A DNA stretch of 64,000 nt from Micromonospora sp. WMMA1363 (GTDB lineage Bacteria > Actinomycetota > Actinomycetes > Mycobacteriales > Micromonosporaceae), in NCBI RefSeq assembly GCF_030345795.1, contig NZ_JAUALB010000001.1, positions 62,001 to 126,000 of the forward strand, written 5' to 3'. The stretch's first letter is position 1. Each line of letters opens with the position of its first letter. This document shows positions 50,511-59,842 of the stretch, one piece after another. The notes under the pieces were generated by a model. It saw nothing but the letters and a program-made list of their open reading frames with translations. It did not search any database and was not told where the DNA came from. Both the position numbers and the translations under genes were made by a program.

Positions 50511-50940
50511 GCCACCGTTCCGCATTCGTTGTCCGGCCTGCCACGGCGACCTGTCGGACGGGGCCCCGGGGCTCGTCGCCGTGCCCGCGTGTGGCGGCGG
50601 TGGAGGAAGGAGGGCAGAGAGCGGTATTCCTGACCGGCATAAATATGCCGGTCAGGAATACCGCTCTCCGCCGACTCCTGCTGTCCGGCCGCTACCAGGA
50701 TCTCGATCCGACCGCCGTCGCTGCCGGTCGCGCCGGCGTGCTCCGCCGGCGGGCACTGGTCGCGACCGAACCGTCCGGCGGCTGGCTTGGCTGAGTGGTG
50801 AGGTGCGCGAGGGGCTGTGACGACATCAGGCGTGGTCGCGGGTGCGCTGGCCGAACGGTGGACGCGGGGCTCAGCGGTCGATAGCCGGCCCCCGCTGGCT
50901 CCGTGCCGCCTTGCCCCCGCCGGCTTGGTACCGAGGTGGG
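50447..50940. other. 494-base gene-poor region between convergent luxR-type and KS-like genes
   Basis: It holds the end of a tandem repeat, a 52-base palindrome (50617-50668) and GC-rich sequence. A frame of 49 codons from ATG 50646 to 50794 (starting MPVRNTALRRLL) begins inside the right arm of the palindrome; it has no recognisable domain and no ribosome-binding site, so I do not call it a gene. Confidence 0.7.
50617..50668. terminator. 52-base near-perfect palindrome, probable bidirectional terminator
   Basis: The left arm (50617-50641) and right arm (50644-50668) are perfectly complementary over 25 base pairs, leaving only two bases (AA) between them. The arms run from GAGAGCGG outward to GCATA at the centre. 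It lies between convergent transcripts, about 170 bases after the regulator and 270 bases past the KS-like gene stop. A cruciform or protein-binding role is also possible. No second copy was noticed in the window. Confidence 0.75.
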
Positions 50941-52005
50941 TCAGCCGACCGGGTGCGGCACCCGGGAGCCAGGCGCCAGGACGGCGGCGGCCACCTGGCC
51001 GTCGGGGTCGATCGAGGTGACCAGGGTGACGCCGATCGTGCGCTCCACCTGAGCGTCCACGATCGCACCGGCCACCCCGAACGCCGCCGAGGCGCCGTAC
51101 GTGTCGCCGATCCGTGCCGCTGGGTCCAGCACCGGCGCGTCGGGCACGATGTCGGCGAGGACCGTGGTCTCGTCGTCGGCGTACCGGCCGGGGGCGGCGG
51201 CGCCCCGGACGACCGTGGCGACGTCACCGGCGGCGACGCCGGCCTGCCCCAGAGCCCGGGTCACGGTCCGGTGCAGTGCCGTCCGCCCCTCGTCCGGCTC
51301 CGGGAAGAAGCCGGCGGTGAGTGCCAGCGGGGTGGCCAGCACCCGCCGGCCGGCCCGTTCGGCCGTTGCCGCCGTCTCGACCAGGAACACGCAGCAGCCC
51401 TCCGCGGGTAGCGGGGTGGCCCGGTCCGCCGCCGACTCCAGCCGCAGCCGACGCGGGCTGAGCGCCTCGAACGCGCCGGCCAGTACGGCGTCGGCCCGGC
51501 CGGCCGCGACCAGCCGGCGGGCGCAACCCAGGGCGGTGAGCCCGGTGGCCCTGCCGGCTGTCACCGTGACGTTCGGGCCACGCAGGTCGAAGCGGATGGC
51601 CGCCTGGCTGCTGGTGTAGTTCATGATGCCCGGCGGCATCAGGTTGTGGTCGATGAAGTGCGGCTTCGCGCCGGCCAGCGAGCCGCCGGAGACAGCCAGG
51701 TAGGAGTCGAGGCTGGCCAGCGCGCTGCCGAGCACGAGACCGCGCCGGGCGACGGGCACGTCGTCGAGCCGGTACGTGGCGAGCAGGGCGCCGACCGTGC
51801 CGACGGCCAGTGCGGACGAGCGTTCCTTGAGCCGGACGCGGCGGTTGGGGGTGAAATCCTCGCCGGTGAGTTCGGGCAGCCGGGCGACCGGCGGATGCTC
51901 GCCGCGCGTGGCGGCGGGCCGCGCGGCCCGCCGCCCGGCCGCGAACGCCCCGGTCCCGAGACCGTACGGCGAGACGACCGCAAGGCCGGAGATGACCACG
52001 TTCAT
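50941..52005 (-). CDS. Chain-length-factor-like ketosynthase homologue (second pair, beta subunit)
   Basis: A 354-residue thiolase-fold protein, shorter than usual KS-beta proteins (about 400). It starts MNVVISGLAVVSPYGLGTG. The active-site Cys region reads TVTAGRATGLTALG, so the nucleophile is absent, and the His motifs of condensing enzymes are not conserved; it is therefore a non-catalytic partner. Its ATG overlaps the stop of the upstream KS gene (ATGA), typical for heterodimeric KS/CLF. Its small size resembles partners in highly-reducing type II systems, but no ketoreductase or dehydratase is nearby. Confidence 0.85.
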   Translation of the reverse strand: MNVVISGLAVVSPYGLGTGAFAAGRRAARPAATRGEHPPVARLPELTGEDFTPNRRVRLKERSSALAVGTVGALLATYRLDDVPVARRGLVLGSALASLDSYLAVSGGSLAGAKPHFIDHNLMPPGIMNYTSSQAAIRFDLRGPNVTVTAGRATGLTALGCARRLVAAGRADAVLAGAFEALSPRRLRLESAADRATPLPAEGCCVFLVETAATAERAGRRVLATPLALTAGFFPEPDEGRTALHRTVTRALGQAGVAAGDVATVVRGAAAPGRYADDETTVLADIVPDAPVLDPAARIGDTYGASAAFGVAGAIVDAQVERTIGVTLVTSIDPDGQVAAAVLAPGSRVPHPVG

Positions 52006-53330
52006 GCGTCGGTTCCTCCCGCCGAAGGCTGCGGCCCGGGGCCGCGCAGGACCAGGGTCGCGTTGTTGCCGCCGAAGCCGAGCGAGTTGACCAGCGCGGT
52101 GCGCACGGCGGCTGGACGGGCGACGTTGGGTACGCAGTCGACCTGGCAGTCCGGGTCGGGCTCACGGAAGTTCACCGTCGGTGGCAGGAACTGGTGCTGC
52201 ATCGCCAGCAGCGCGGCGATGGCCGTGTGCGCCCCGACGGCACCCATGGTGTGGCCGATCATCGACTTGACCCCGACCACCGGCGGCGGGGGCCGGTCGC
52301 CGAGGACGTCCCGAATGGCCCCCACCTCCATCGGGTCGCTGGCGCGGGTGCCGGTGGCGTGGGCGAAGATCACGTCCAGCTCGCCGGCGTCGACGCCGGC
52401 GTCGAGCAGGGCTCCCGTCATGCACTCGGCGACCCGCCCCCGCACCGGTGCGGTCGGGTGGTCGGCATCACAGTTGAGGTGCAGGCCGAGCACCTCGGCG
52501 AGGATCGGGGCGCCGCGCCGCCGGGCGTGGTCGAGGCCCTCCAGGACCAGCATGGCGGCGCCCTCACCCCACATCGTGCCGTCGCGGTGCCGGTCGAACG
52601 GCCGGCACCGCTCGTGGGCCATGGCACCCATCCGGACGAAGCCGGCGAACGCCATCCGGTTCACCGCGTCGGCGCCGCCGCAGATCGCGTACTCGGCGTC
52701 GCCGGAGCGAATGGCGTCCACCCCGTAGCTGATCGCGTAGTTGCCCGCGGCGCAGGCGGTGGGGATGGTCAGCGTCTCCACGTCGCGCAGGTCGAGCTCG
52801 GCCGCGGCGGCCGTGGCGAGACGGCCGGGCTGGAGCAGCCGGGCGAGGTCACCAGGCGGTACCGTGTCCGGTTCGCGCCGTTCCACCTCCGCGAGCGTGT
52901 CGAGGTCCAGCGACTGCCCGCACGTGGTGCCGACCGCGATCAGACCGGCCTCGTCGCGGACCGTGGCGAGGTCGAGGCCGGCGTCTCGGACCGCCATCCG
53001 GGACGCCGCCGCGGCGAGAGCCGCCACCTGCCCGCTGCTCTTCGGATCCAGGCGTTCCAGCACCGACGCCGGGTCGAAGTCGGTGACCTCGCAGGCGTGG
53101 TCGTGCGGAAAACCGGTGGCGTCCCATTTGCTGATCGGTTTTGCGCCGCACCGGCCGGCCCGCAACCCGGCCAGGTACTCCGCCCGCCCGGATCCAATGC
53201 TGGAAACGACGCCGAAACCGGTGACGACGACCCGGCCGGTCGGATCATCGGTCCAATTCTTCCCGCTGCGGTGGGGAGTTCGGGGACTCGTCAACGCGGC
53301 CTCCGGAATGGATGGGGACACCGGACCCAT
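52002..53330 (-). CDS. FabF-like ketosynthase (second pair, alpha subunit)
   Basis: A 442-residue condensing enzyme. The catalytic triad is visible: C193 in TIPTACAAGNYAI, His in VIFAHATGTRASD and His in GVKSMIGHTMGAVGAH. A GFGVVSSIGSG start and the NSLGFGGNNATLVL end are typical of KAS II. ATG at 53328-53330 adds about 30 residues before VVVTGFG; no strong ribosome-binding site was seen, and GTG at 53321 is an alternative. It is transcribed away from the whiE-like genes across a 233-base region that probably holds both promoters, and is coupled to the CLF-like gene. Confidence 0.9.
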   Translation of the reverse strand: MGPVSPSIPEAALTSPRTPHRSGKNWTDDPTGRVVVTGFGVVSSIGSGRAEYLAGLRAGRCGAKPISKWDATGFPHDHACEVTDFDPASVLERLDPKSSGQVAALAAAASRMAVRDAGLDLATVRDEAGLIAVGTTCGQSLDLDTLAEVERREPDTVPPGDLARLLQPGRLATAAAAELDLRDVETLTIPTACAAGNYAISYGVDAIRSGDAEYAICGGADAVNRMAFAGFVRMGAMAHERCRPFDRHRDGTMWGEGAAMLVLEGLDHARRRGAPILAEVLGLHLNCDADHPTAPVRGRVAECMTGALLDAGVDAGELDVIFAHATGTRASDPMEVGAIRDVLGDRPPPPVVGVKSMIGHTMGAVGAHTAIAALLAMQHQFLPPTVNFREPDPDCQVDCVPNVARPAAVRTALVNSLGFGGNNATLVLRGPGPQPSAGGTDA

Positions 53331-53563
53331 TGTCGGCGGCCGGGGCCCGGCCGACCACTGGGGGAATCCCTGGTGGCGGGTCACGGCACTGGGCCCTGCC
53401 GGCCAGGTGACGCGACTCGCGGGCTGCGCCGTCGAGCGGCTGTCGAGGCCCGCACGGGACCCTCCGTAGCGGTCCGCCGGTTGCCGGCGGCGTCGAGCAG
53501 CGTTCGACCGCACCTGTCGGCGGATGCCGCATCATCGGCGGCAACGACTGAGAGGTGATTGGT

Positions 53564-53890
53564 GTGCATCGAACGCTGATCGTTGCCCGGATGGCCCCCG
53601 AGAAAGCGGACGACGTGGCCACGATATTCGCCAGCTCGGACTCCACCGATCTGCCGCGGATGATCGGCGTCACGCGCCGTACGCTGTTCCGTTTCCACGA
53701 TCTGTACTTCCATCTGGTGGAGGCCGACGAGGACATCTCGTCCCGGCTGTACCAGGCCCGGAGCCACCCGCTCTACGGGCAGATCAACGAGCAGCTGTCC
53801 CACCACATCCGGCCGTACGACCCGAACTGGCGCGAGCCGAAGGACGCCATGGCCGAACCGTTCTATGTCTGGGAGGCCCCCGGTGAGTGA
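53564..53890 (+). CDS. TcmI-family polyketide cyclase (WhiE ORFVII-like)
   Basis: A 108-residue dimeric alpha/beta-barrel (ABM-fold) cyclase. It starts MHRTLIVARMAPEKADDVA, with FRFHDLYFHLVEADEDI and IRPYDPNWREPKDAMAEPFY, as in TcmI and WhiE ORFVII. It should direct aldol cyclisation of the poly-beta-keto intermediate. GTG at 53564 was chosen because GAGGTGAT lies 5-6 bases upstream and homologues start at this residue. Its stop overlaps the cupin gene (GTGA). Confidence 0.9.
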   Translation: MHRTLIVARMAPEKADDVATIFASSDSTDLPRMIGVTRRTLFRFHDLYFHLVEADEDISSRLYQARSHPLYGQINEQLSHHIRPYDPNWREPKDAMAEPFYVWEAPGE

Positions 53891-54338
53891 ACTCGCGCAG
53901 ACCCCGACCCGTCCGCTGCGGGTCTCCGCCCGCGAGGTGCCGGCCAACCGGCGGCGCGGCGGGGATATCCGGGTGGTGCTCAGCCCGAGGACGGTCGGGT
54001 CCACATCCGGCTTCATGGGCACCCTGACCCTCGCCCCCGACGAGTACGTCACCGAGCACTACCACCCGTACTCGGAGGAGTTCCTGCTCGTCGTGGCCGG
54101 CCGGCTGACCGTCCGGGTGCAGGACGCCGGTGAGCTCGATCTCGTCGCCGGCGAGGGACTGCTCGTACCGATCGGCAGGCGTCACCGGGTGTGGAACGCC
54201 GGCGCCGAACAGGTGCGGGCGGTGTTCCACCTCAGCCCGCTGGCACCCCGGCCCGAGCTGGGGCACGTCGACACCGAGGAACTGCCGTCCGGTACCGGCG
54301 GTGCCCCGGTCCCGGACGTGGGGGGCCCGCGCCGATGA
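53883..54338 (+). CDS. Cupin-domain polyketide tailoring protein (WhiE ORFII-like)
   Basis: A 151-residue single cupin. The two motifs are [20 protein letters not shown] and [13 protein letters not shown], with metal-binding-type histidines in the first (HYH) and one (H) in the second. Such cupins sit next to KS-alpha genes in whiE-like and several aromatic type II clusters and are thought to assist cyclisation or stabilise the intermediate. Start GTG at 53883 overlaps the cyclase gene; its TGA overlaps the KS-alpha ATG. The gene is thus translationally coupled on both sides. Confidence 0.88.
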   Translation: MSELAQTPTRPLRVSAREVPANRRRGGDIRVVLSPRTVGSTSGFMGTLTLAPDEYVTEHYHPYSEEFLLVVAGRLTVRVQDAGELDLVAGEGLLVPIGRRHRVWNAGAEQVRAVFHLSPLAPRPELGHVDTEELPSGTGGAPVPDVGGPRR

Positions 54339-55612
54339 CCGGACACCGTCGGGTGGTCGTGACGGGCATCGGTGTGGTGGCGCCCGGAGGCATCGGGACC
54401 AAGGCGTACTGGGACCTGCTCACCGCCGGGCGTACCGCCACCCGTCCCATCACCCTCTTCGACGCCACCCACTTCCGGTCCCGGATCGCCGCCGAATGTG
54501 ACTTCGACCCGGCCGCGCAGGGGTTGAGCCCGCAGGAGATCCGACGGATGGACCGGGCGGCGCAGTTCGCGGTGGTCTCCGCCCGCGAGGCGTGGGCCGA
54601 CAGCGGTCTGCGGGACGCCGGCGTGCCGCCGGAGCGGACCGGCGTGAGCATCGGCAGCGCGGTCGGCTGCACCACCGGGTTGGAGGAGGAGTACCTGGTG
54701 CTCAGCGACGGCGGCCGGCGCTGGCTGGTCGATCCGGCGTACGCGGTGCCACAGCTGTACGGGTACATGGTGCCGAGCACGATGGCCACCGAGGTGGCCT
54801 GGACGGTCGGCGCCGAGGGGCCGGTGTCGCTGATCTCCACCGGCTGCACTGCCGGGCTGGACGCGATGGGCAACGGTGCCAGCCTCATCTGGTCCGGGCG
54901 CGCCGACGTGGTGGTCGCCGGAGCGACGGACGCCCCGCTGTCGCCGATCACCGCGGCCTGCTTCGACGCGATCAAGGCGACCTCGCCGGACAACGACGAG
55001 GCGGCCCACGCGTCCCGTCCGTTCGACGCGAAGCGGCGCGGGTTCGTCCTCGGCGAGGGTGCGGCGGTGCTGGTGCTGGAGGAGTGGGAGGCCGCCCGCC
55101 GCCGGGGGGCGCACGTGTACGCGGAGATCGCCGGCTACGCCAGCCGCAGCAACGCGTACCACATGACCGGGTTGAAACCCGACGGGCGGGAGATGGCCGA
55201 GGCGATCCGGCAGGCCCTGGCGGCGTCCCGGCTCGACCCGTCCGACATCGACTACATCAACGCGCACGGCTCCGGCACCCGGCAGAACGACCGGCACGAG
55301 ACCGCCGCGTTCAAACGGGCGCTGGGCGACCGGGCGTACCAGGTGCCCGTCAGCTCGATCAAGTCGATGGTCGGGCACTCGCTCGGCGCGATCGGCTCGA
55401 TCGAGGTGGCGGCCTGCGCGTTGGCCCTGGAGCAGCAGGTGGTGCCACCAACGGCGAACCTGCACAACCCGGACCCGGAGTGCGACCTGGACTACGTGCC
55501 GGTCACCGCCCGGGAGCACCGGATGCGTGGCGTGCTCAGCGTCGGTAGTGGCTTCGGCGGTTTCCAGACCGCGATGGTCATCACCAAGGACCGCGGGGAG
55601 GCTCCGCGGTGA
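54335..55612 (+). CDS. Type II PKS ketosynthase alpha
   Basis: A 425-residue KS-alpha. The nucleophile is C171 in [16 protein letters not shown], and the two histidines are in [16 protein letters not shown] and [16 protein letters not shown]. With the overlapping KS-beta it forms the iterative chain-extending enzyme of aromatic polyketide synthesis. The closest recognisable type is the whiE/spore-pigment branch, judged from gene order and sequence feel rather than alignment. ATG at 54335 overlaps the cupin stop. Confidence 0.95.
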   Translation: MTGHRRVVVTGIGVVAPGGIGTKAYWDLLTAGRTATRPITLFDATHFRSRIAAECDFDPAAQGLSPQEIRRMDRAAQFAVVSAREAWADSGLRDAGVPPERTGVSIGSAVGCTTGLEEEYLVLSDGGRRWLVDPAYAVPQLYGYMVPSTMATEVAWTVGAEGPVSLISTGCTAGLDAMGNGASLIWSGRADVVVAGATDAPLSPITAACFDAIKATSPDNDEAAHASRPFDAKRRGFVLGEGAAVLVLEEWEAARRRGAHVYAEIAGYASRSNAYHMTGLKPDGREMAEAIRQALAASRLDPSDIDYINAHGSGTRQNDRHETAAFKRALGDRAYQVPVSSIKSMVGHSLGAIGSIEVAACALALEQQVVPPTANLHNPDPECDLDYVPVTAREHRMRGVLSVGSGFGGFQTAMVITKDRGEAPR

Positions 55613-56829
55613 CCCGGGCAGCCGTGGTGACCGGGATCGGGGTCGCCGCCCCCAACGGGCTGGGCACCGAGGCGTACTGGGCGGCGACGCTCGCCGGCCG
55701 CAGCGGCATCGACCGGATCAGCCGTTTCGACCCGGCCGGCTACCCGGTGCGGCTGGCCGGCGAGGTCCGCGGCTTCGACGCCGCCGCGCACGTGCCGAGC
55801 CGGCTCATCCCGCAGACCGACAACTGGACCCACCTCGGGCTGACCGCCGCCGCGTGGGCCCTCGCCGACGCCGGCGCCGACCCAGCGGCCTTCCCCGAGT
55901 ACGAGATGGCCGTCGTCACCGCCAGTTCCTCCGGGGGTACGGAGTTCGGGCAGCGGGAGATCGAGCGGCTCTGGACCAGGGGGCCGTCGTGGGTCGGGGC
56001 GTACCAGTCGATCGCCTGGTTCTACGCGGCCACCACCGGCCAGATCTCCATCCGGCACGGAATGCGCGGGCCGTGCGGTGTGGTCTGCACCGAGCAGGCC
56101 GGGGCGCTGGACGCCGCCGGGCAGGCCCGGGCGCTCGTCTGGCAGGGGACCCGGCTGGTGGTCACCGGCGGCACCGACGCCTCGCTGTGCCCGTACGGGC
56201 TGACCGCGCAGCTCAGCAAGGGCACGTTCAGCGGGGGCGATGACCCGCGGCGGGCATACCTGCCGTTCGACGCCGACGCCGGGGGGCACGTGCCGGGCGA
56301 GGGCGGAGCCATGCTCATCGTCGAGGACGCCACCGACGCGCGGCAACGCCGGGCACCGCAGGTGTACGGCGTGATCGCCGGCCAGGCGGCCACCTTCGAC
56401 CCCAGGCCGGGCTCCGGCCGGGAGCCCGGCCTCCGCCGGGCGATCGAACTGGCCCTGGCCGACGCGGGCGTCGCCGCGGGCGAGGTGGACGTGGTGTTCG
56501 CCGACGCGGCGGGGGTGCCCGACGCCGACCGGGCGGAGGCGGCGGCGATCACCGCGGTGTTCGGCCCGGCCGGGGTGCCGGTGACCGCGCCCAAGACGAT
56601 GACCGGCCGGCTCTACGCCGGCGGCGCCGCGCTGGACCTGGCGTGCGCCCTGCTCGCCCTCCGGGACCAGGTGATCCCACCGACCGTGGGGGTGGGCCGG
56701 CTGGCTCCGGGGTGCGACCTGGACCTGGTACGGGACGTGCCCCGCGAGGCGCGACTGCGGGCGGCGCTGGTCGTCGCCCGCGGGTACGGCGGCTTCAACG
56801 CGGCCGCGGTCGTCGCCGTGGCGGGTTGA
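55609..56829 (+). CDS. Type II PKS chain-length factor (KS beta)
   Basis: A 406-residue KS-beta. At the active-site position it has Q163 in [15 protein letters not shown] in place of Cys, the hallmark Gln of chain-length factors. The N-terminus [20 protein letters not shown] and C-terminal [14 protein letters not shown] fit the family. It sets polyketide length. GTG at 55609 overlaps the KS-alpha stop (GTGA). The usual next gene, a free acyl carrier protein, is missing: only 60 bases separate this gene from the aromatase. Confidence 0.95.
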   Translation: MTRAAVVTGIGVAAPNGLGTEAYWAATLAGRSGIDRISRFDPAGYPVRLAGEVRGFDAAAHVPSRLIPQTDNWTHLGLTAAAWALADAGADPAAFPEYEMAVVTASSSGGTEFGQREIERLWTRGPSWVGAYQSIAWFYAATTGQISIRHGMRGPCGVVCTEQAGALDAAGQARALVWQGTRLVVTGGTDASLCPYGLTAQLSKGTFSGGDDPRRAYLPFDADAGGHVPGEGGAMLIVEDATDARQRRAPQVYGVIAGQAATFDPRPGSGREPGLRRAIELALADAGVAAGEVDVVFADAAGVPDADRAEAAAITAVFGPAGVPVTAPKTMTGRLYAGGAALDLACALLALRDQVIPPTVGVGRLAPGCDLDLVRDVPREARLRAALVVARGYGGFNAAAVVAVAG

Positions 56830-57360
<531 letters not shown>

Positions 57361-57387
57361 GCCGACGACGAGCCCAGGAGGAACAGC

Positions 57388-59010
57388 ATGTACGACGAAG
57401 AGGTTCCGGTACTGGTCGTGGGTGCCGGCCCGGTGGGCCTGTCCACGGCGGTCTTCCTCGGCCGGCACGGGGTGCCCACCCTGGTGGTGGAGAAGCGTCC
57501 CAACACCTCCCGGTTGCCCCGCGCCCCGGGTCTGCAGGCGCGCACCATGGAGCTGTTCCGCGCCGCCGGCATCGGCGCGGACATCCGGGCGCTGGAGATC
57601 GGCGACTCGCACCGCTACTTCGAGGGCGGGATCCTGCGGGTCAACACGTACTCCGACATCGCGAACGCCCAGGTGCTGGAGGCGCCGTCGCTCGACGGCC
57701 CGGAGATCAGCCCCGAGCGGGTGATGGGCTGCGGCCAGGATCGTTACGAGGTGGTGCTGGCGGCCAAGGCGCAGGATTTCGGCGCACAGATCCGCTTCGG
57801 TGCCCGGCTGACCGCCATCGCGGCCGACGACGAGGGTGTCACCGCCACGGTGACCGAGTCCACCGGTGCCGAACGGACCATCCGGGCCCGCTACGTGGTC
57901 GGCGCCGACGGCGCCGGCAGCTCGGTGCGGGGTCTCCTGGGTGTCGGCCGCTCCGGTCGCGGCTCGGTGTTCCACGCGTTGAGCATCTACTTCCGGGCGC
58001 CCGAGCTGGAGCGGATCCTCGCGGATCGGCCGTTCATCCTCTGCTACGCCACGGTGGGCGGGACGATGACCGGGCTGTCCCGGCTGCACGGCTGCGACCC
58101 GTGGCTGGCGGCGCCGGTCTACCACCCGGACCGGGGCGAGTCGCCGGCGGACTTCACCGACGAGCGCTGCGTGGCCATCGTCCGGGAGGCCGCGGGACGA
58201 CCCGACATGGCGGTCGAGGTGGTGGCGAAGGTCCCGTGGGAGGGCTCGCAGCTGGTCGCCGACACCTTCCGGGTCGGCCGGGTCTTCCTGGCCGGGGACG
58301 CCGCCCACGTGCACCCGCCGGCCGGCGGGTTCGGTGCCAACACCGGCATCCACGACGCGCACAACCTGGCGTGGAAGCTGGCCGCCGCGTTGCAGGGATG
58401 GGGTAGCTCCGCGCTGCTGGACACGTACCACCAGGAGCGGCACGCGGTGGGCGCGGCGATGGCGGAGCAGGCCATGGTCCGCAACCGGATCCGGCACGGA
58501 CACAGCGACGGCCGCCCCGACAGGGAGATGGTGGACGACATCATCATCACCCTCGGCTACCGGTACCGTTCGGCGGCGGTGCTCGCCCACGATCACCCGC
58601 CGGTGCTCACCGCGCCGCTGACCCTGGCGGGCGAGCCGGGCACCCGGGCTCCGCACCTGTGGCTGCGCTCCGGCGCCCGGGAGCTGTCCACGATCGATCT
58701 GTTCTGGGACTCGTTCGTGCTGCTCAGTGGCGTCGAGGACGACGGTTGGCATCAGGCGGCGACCCGGCTGGCGGCCCGGACGGCGGCGCCGCTGACGTCG
58801 GTGCGTGTCGGCCCGGGCGGGGACGTCACCACGACCGGTGTCGACTGGGCTGCGGCGTTCGGCGTCTCCGTGCGCGGCGCTGTGCTGGTCCGGCCGGACG
58901 CGTTCGTCGCCTGGCGCAGTGTCGAGGGCTCGGGCGAGCCGGAGGAGGTGCTCACCGATGTGCTCGCCGTGGTAGCCGGCGCCGAGCGGCTGACACCGGC
59001 GGTGTCGTGA
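57388..59010 (+). CDS. FAD-dependent aromatic polyketide monooxygenase (WhiE ORFVIII-like)
   Basis: A 540-residue class A flavoprotein hydroxylase. The FAD motifs are VLVVGAGPVGLSTAVFLGRH, the DG motif RYVVGADGAGSSVRGLL, and the GD motif RVFLAGDAAHVHPPAGGFG. A C-terminal thioredoxin-like domain (about 400-535) is typical of phenol-hydroxylase-type enzymes. It probably hydroxylates the aromatic polyketide. ATG at 57388 follows GGAGGAACAGC. Confidence 0.94.
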   Translation: MYDEEVPVLVVGAGPVGLSTAVFLGRHGVPTLVVEKRPNTSRLPRAPGLQARTMELFRAAGIGADIRALEIGDSHRYFEGGILRVNTYSDIANAQVLEAPSLDGPEISPERVMGCGQDRYEVVLAAKAQDFGAQIRFGARLTAIAADDEGVTATVTESTGAERTIRARYVVGADGAGSSVRGLLGVGRSGRGSVFHALSIYFRAPELERILADRPFILCYATVGGTMTGLSRLHGCDPWLAAPVYHPDRGESPADFTDERCVAIVREAAGRPDMAVEVVAKVPWEGSQLVADTFRVGRVFLAGDAAHVHPPAGGFGANTGIHDAHNLAWKLAAALQGWGSSALLDTYHQERHAVGAAMAEQAMVRNRIRHGHSDGRPDREMVDDIIITLGYRYRSAAVLAHDHPPVLTAPLTLAGEPGTRAPHLWLRSGARELSTIDLFWDSFVLLSGVEDDGWHQAATRLAARTAAPLTSVRVGPGGDVTTTGVDWAAAFGVSVRGAVLVRPDAFVAWRSVEGSGEPEEVLTDVLAVVAGAERLTPAVS

Positions 59011-59702
59011 CGGCGGGACCGGCGGCCCGGGTCCGACCCCAGGACGAGCTGGCGGACATCGCGGCGCCGTTGGTGGAGCGGGTCACCGCCCACCGGTTCT
59101 GGGCCGGGCTGCGCGACGGGACGCTCCCGCCGGAGGCGTTGTGGTGGTTCGCCGAGCAGGACGCCCGATACGTCGTGCCCGCGTACGCGCGGGCGTTGGC
59201 CCGGTGCGCGGCGGGCGCCGAGCGGGCGGAGCACGCCGGCCTGCTGGCCGGGGCGGCGCAGGCCACGATCGGCTCACTGCCCCGGCTGGACCGGGAGTTG
59301 GCCCGGCTGGCGGTATCGCTCGGACGCCCCGCCGACCCGGCTCCGGCCGGCCCCGGCCCGGCGGTGCACGGGTACACCTCGGTGATGGTCGCGGCGCCGG
59401 TCACCTCGTTCGCCGCGGGGGTGGGCGCGCTGCTGCCGATGAGCTGGTTCCACCTGCTCGTCTCCGACGACCTGCGGCGCCGCGCCGACCGGTCGTCGCG
59501 GTACGGGCCGTGGATCGAGCAGTATCTGGCGTACGACGGGTTCGGCGACTACGTCGCCGGCTGGCTGTCGATGGTCGACGAGATCGTGGCGGCCGGCGGG
59601 GACGAGGACCGGAGCCGGCTCGTCGAGTGGTTCTTGACTGGCGCTCGCTGTGAGTTGGGTTTCGCGGACGCAGCGTGGCGCCGGCAGGGGTGGGCGGTGT
59701 AA
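59007..59702 (+). CDS. TenA / haem-oxygenase-fold protein
   Basis: A 231-residue helical protein. The segments HRFWAGLRDGTLPPEALWWF, EQDARYVVPAYARALARC, MSWFHLLVSDD and FLTGARCELGFADAAW follow the TenA pattern. Classical TenA cleaves thiamine or aminopyrimidines, but the catalytic-type Cys is not in the usual place. Its GTG overlaps the monooxygenase stop, tying it to the polyketide operon. A role as oxygenase, accessory or cofactor-recycling protein in pigment maturation is an inference. TenA-like proteins are not a standard part of whiE loci. Confidence 0.82.
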   Translation: MTAGPAARVRPQDELADIAAPLVERVTAHRFWAGLRDGTLPPEALWWFAEQDARYVVPAYARALARCAAGAERAEHAGLLAGAAQATIGSLPRLDRELARLAVSLGRPADPAPAGPGPAVHGYTSVMVAAPVTSFAAGVGALLPMSWFHLLVSDDLRRRADRSSRYGPWIEQYLAYDGFGDYVAGWLSMVDEIVAAGGDEDRSRLVEWFLTGARCELGFADAAWRRQGWAV

Positions 59703-59842
59703 CGACGGTCGCGGGTCCCGGCCGTCGAGCCCTCATCGAGACGGCGACTCCACGATGGACCGGCCACCGCCCGTCCGCACCGGGCCCGCCGTCCCCGCAG
59801 CCGGGGCGGTGGGACCGGGGCCCAGCCACTGGAGTCCGTGTC

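Noticed and set aside
50617..50668. Terminal inverted repeats of an insertion sequence
   Set aside because: The arms are separated by only two bases, and no transposase or target duplication is nearby.
50646..50794. Short 49-codon frame starting inside the right arm of the palindrome
   Set aside because: No ribosome-binding site, no recognisable domain, and its start lies in a structure that should block initiation. It is also far too short and unlike an ACP.
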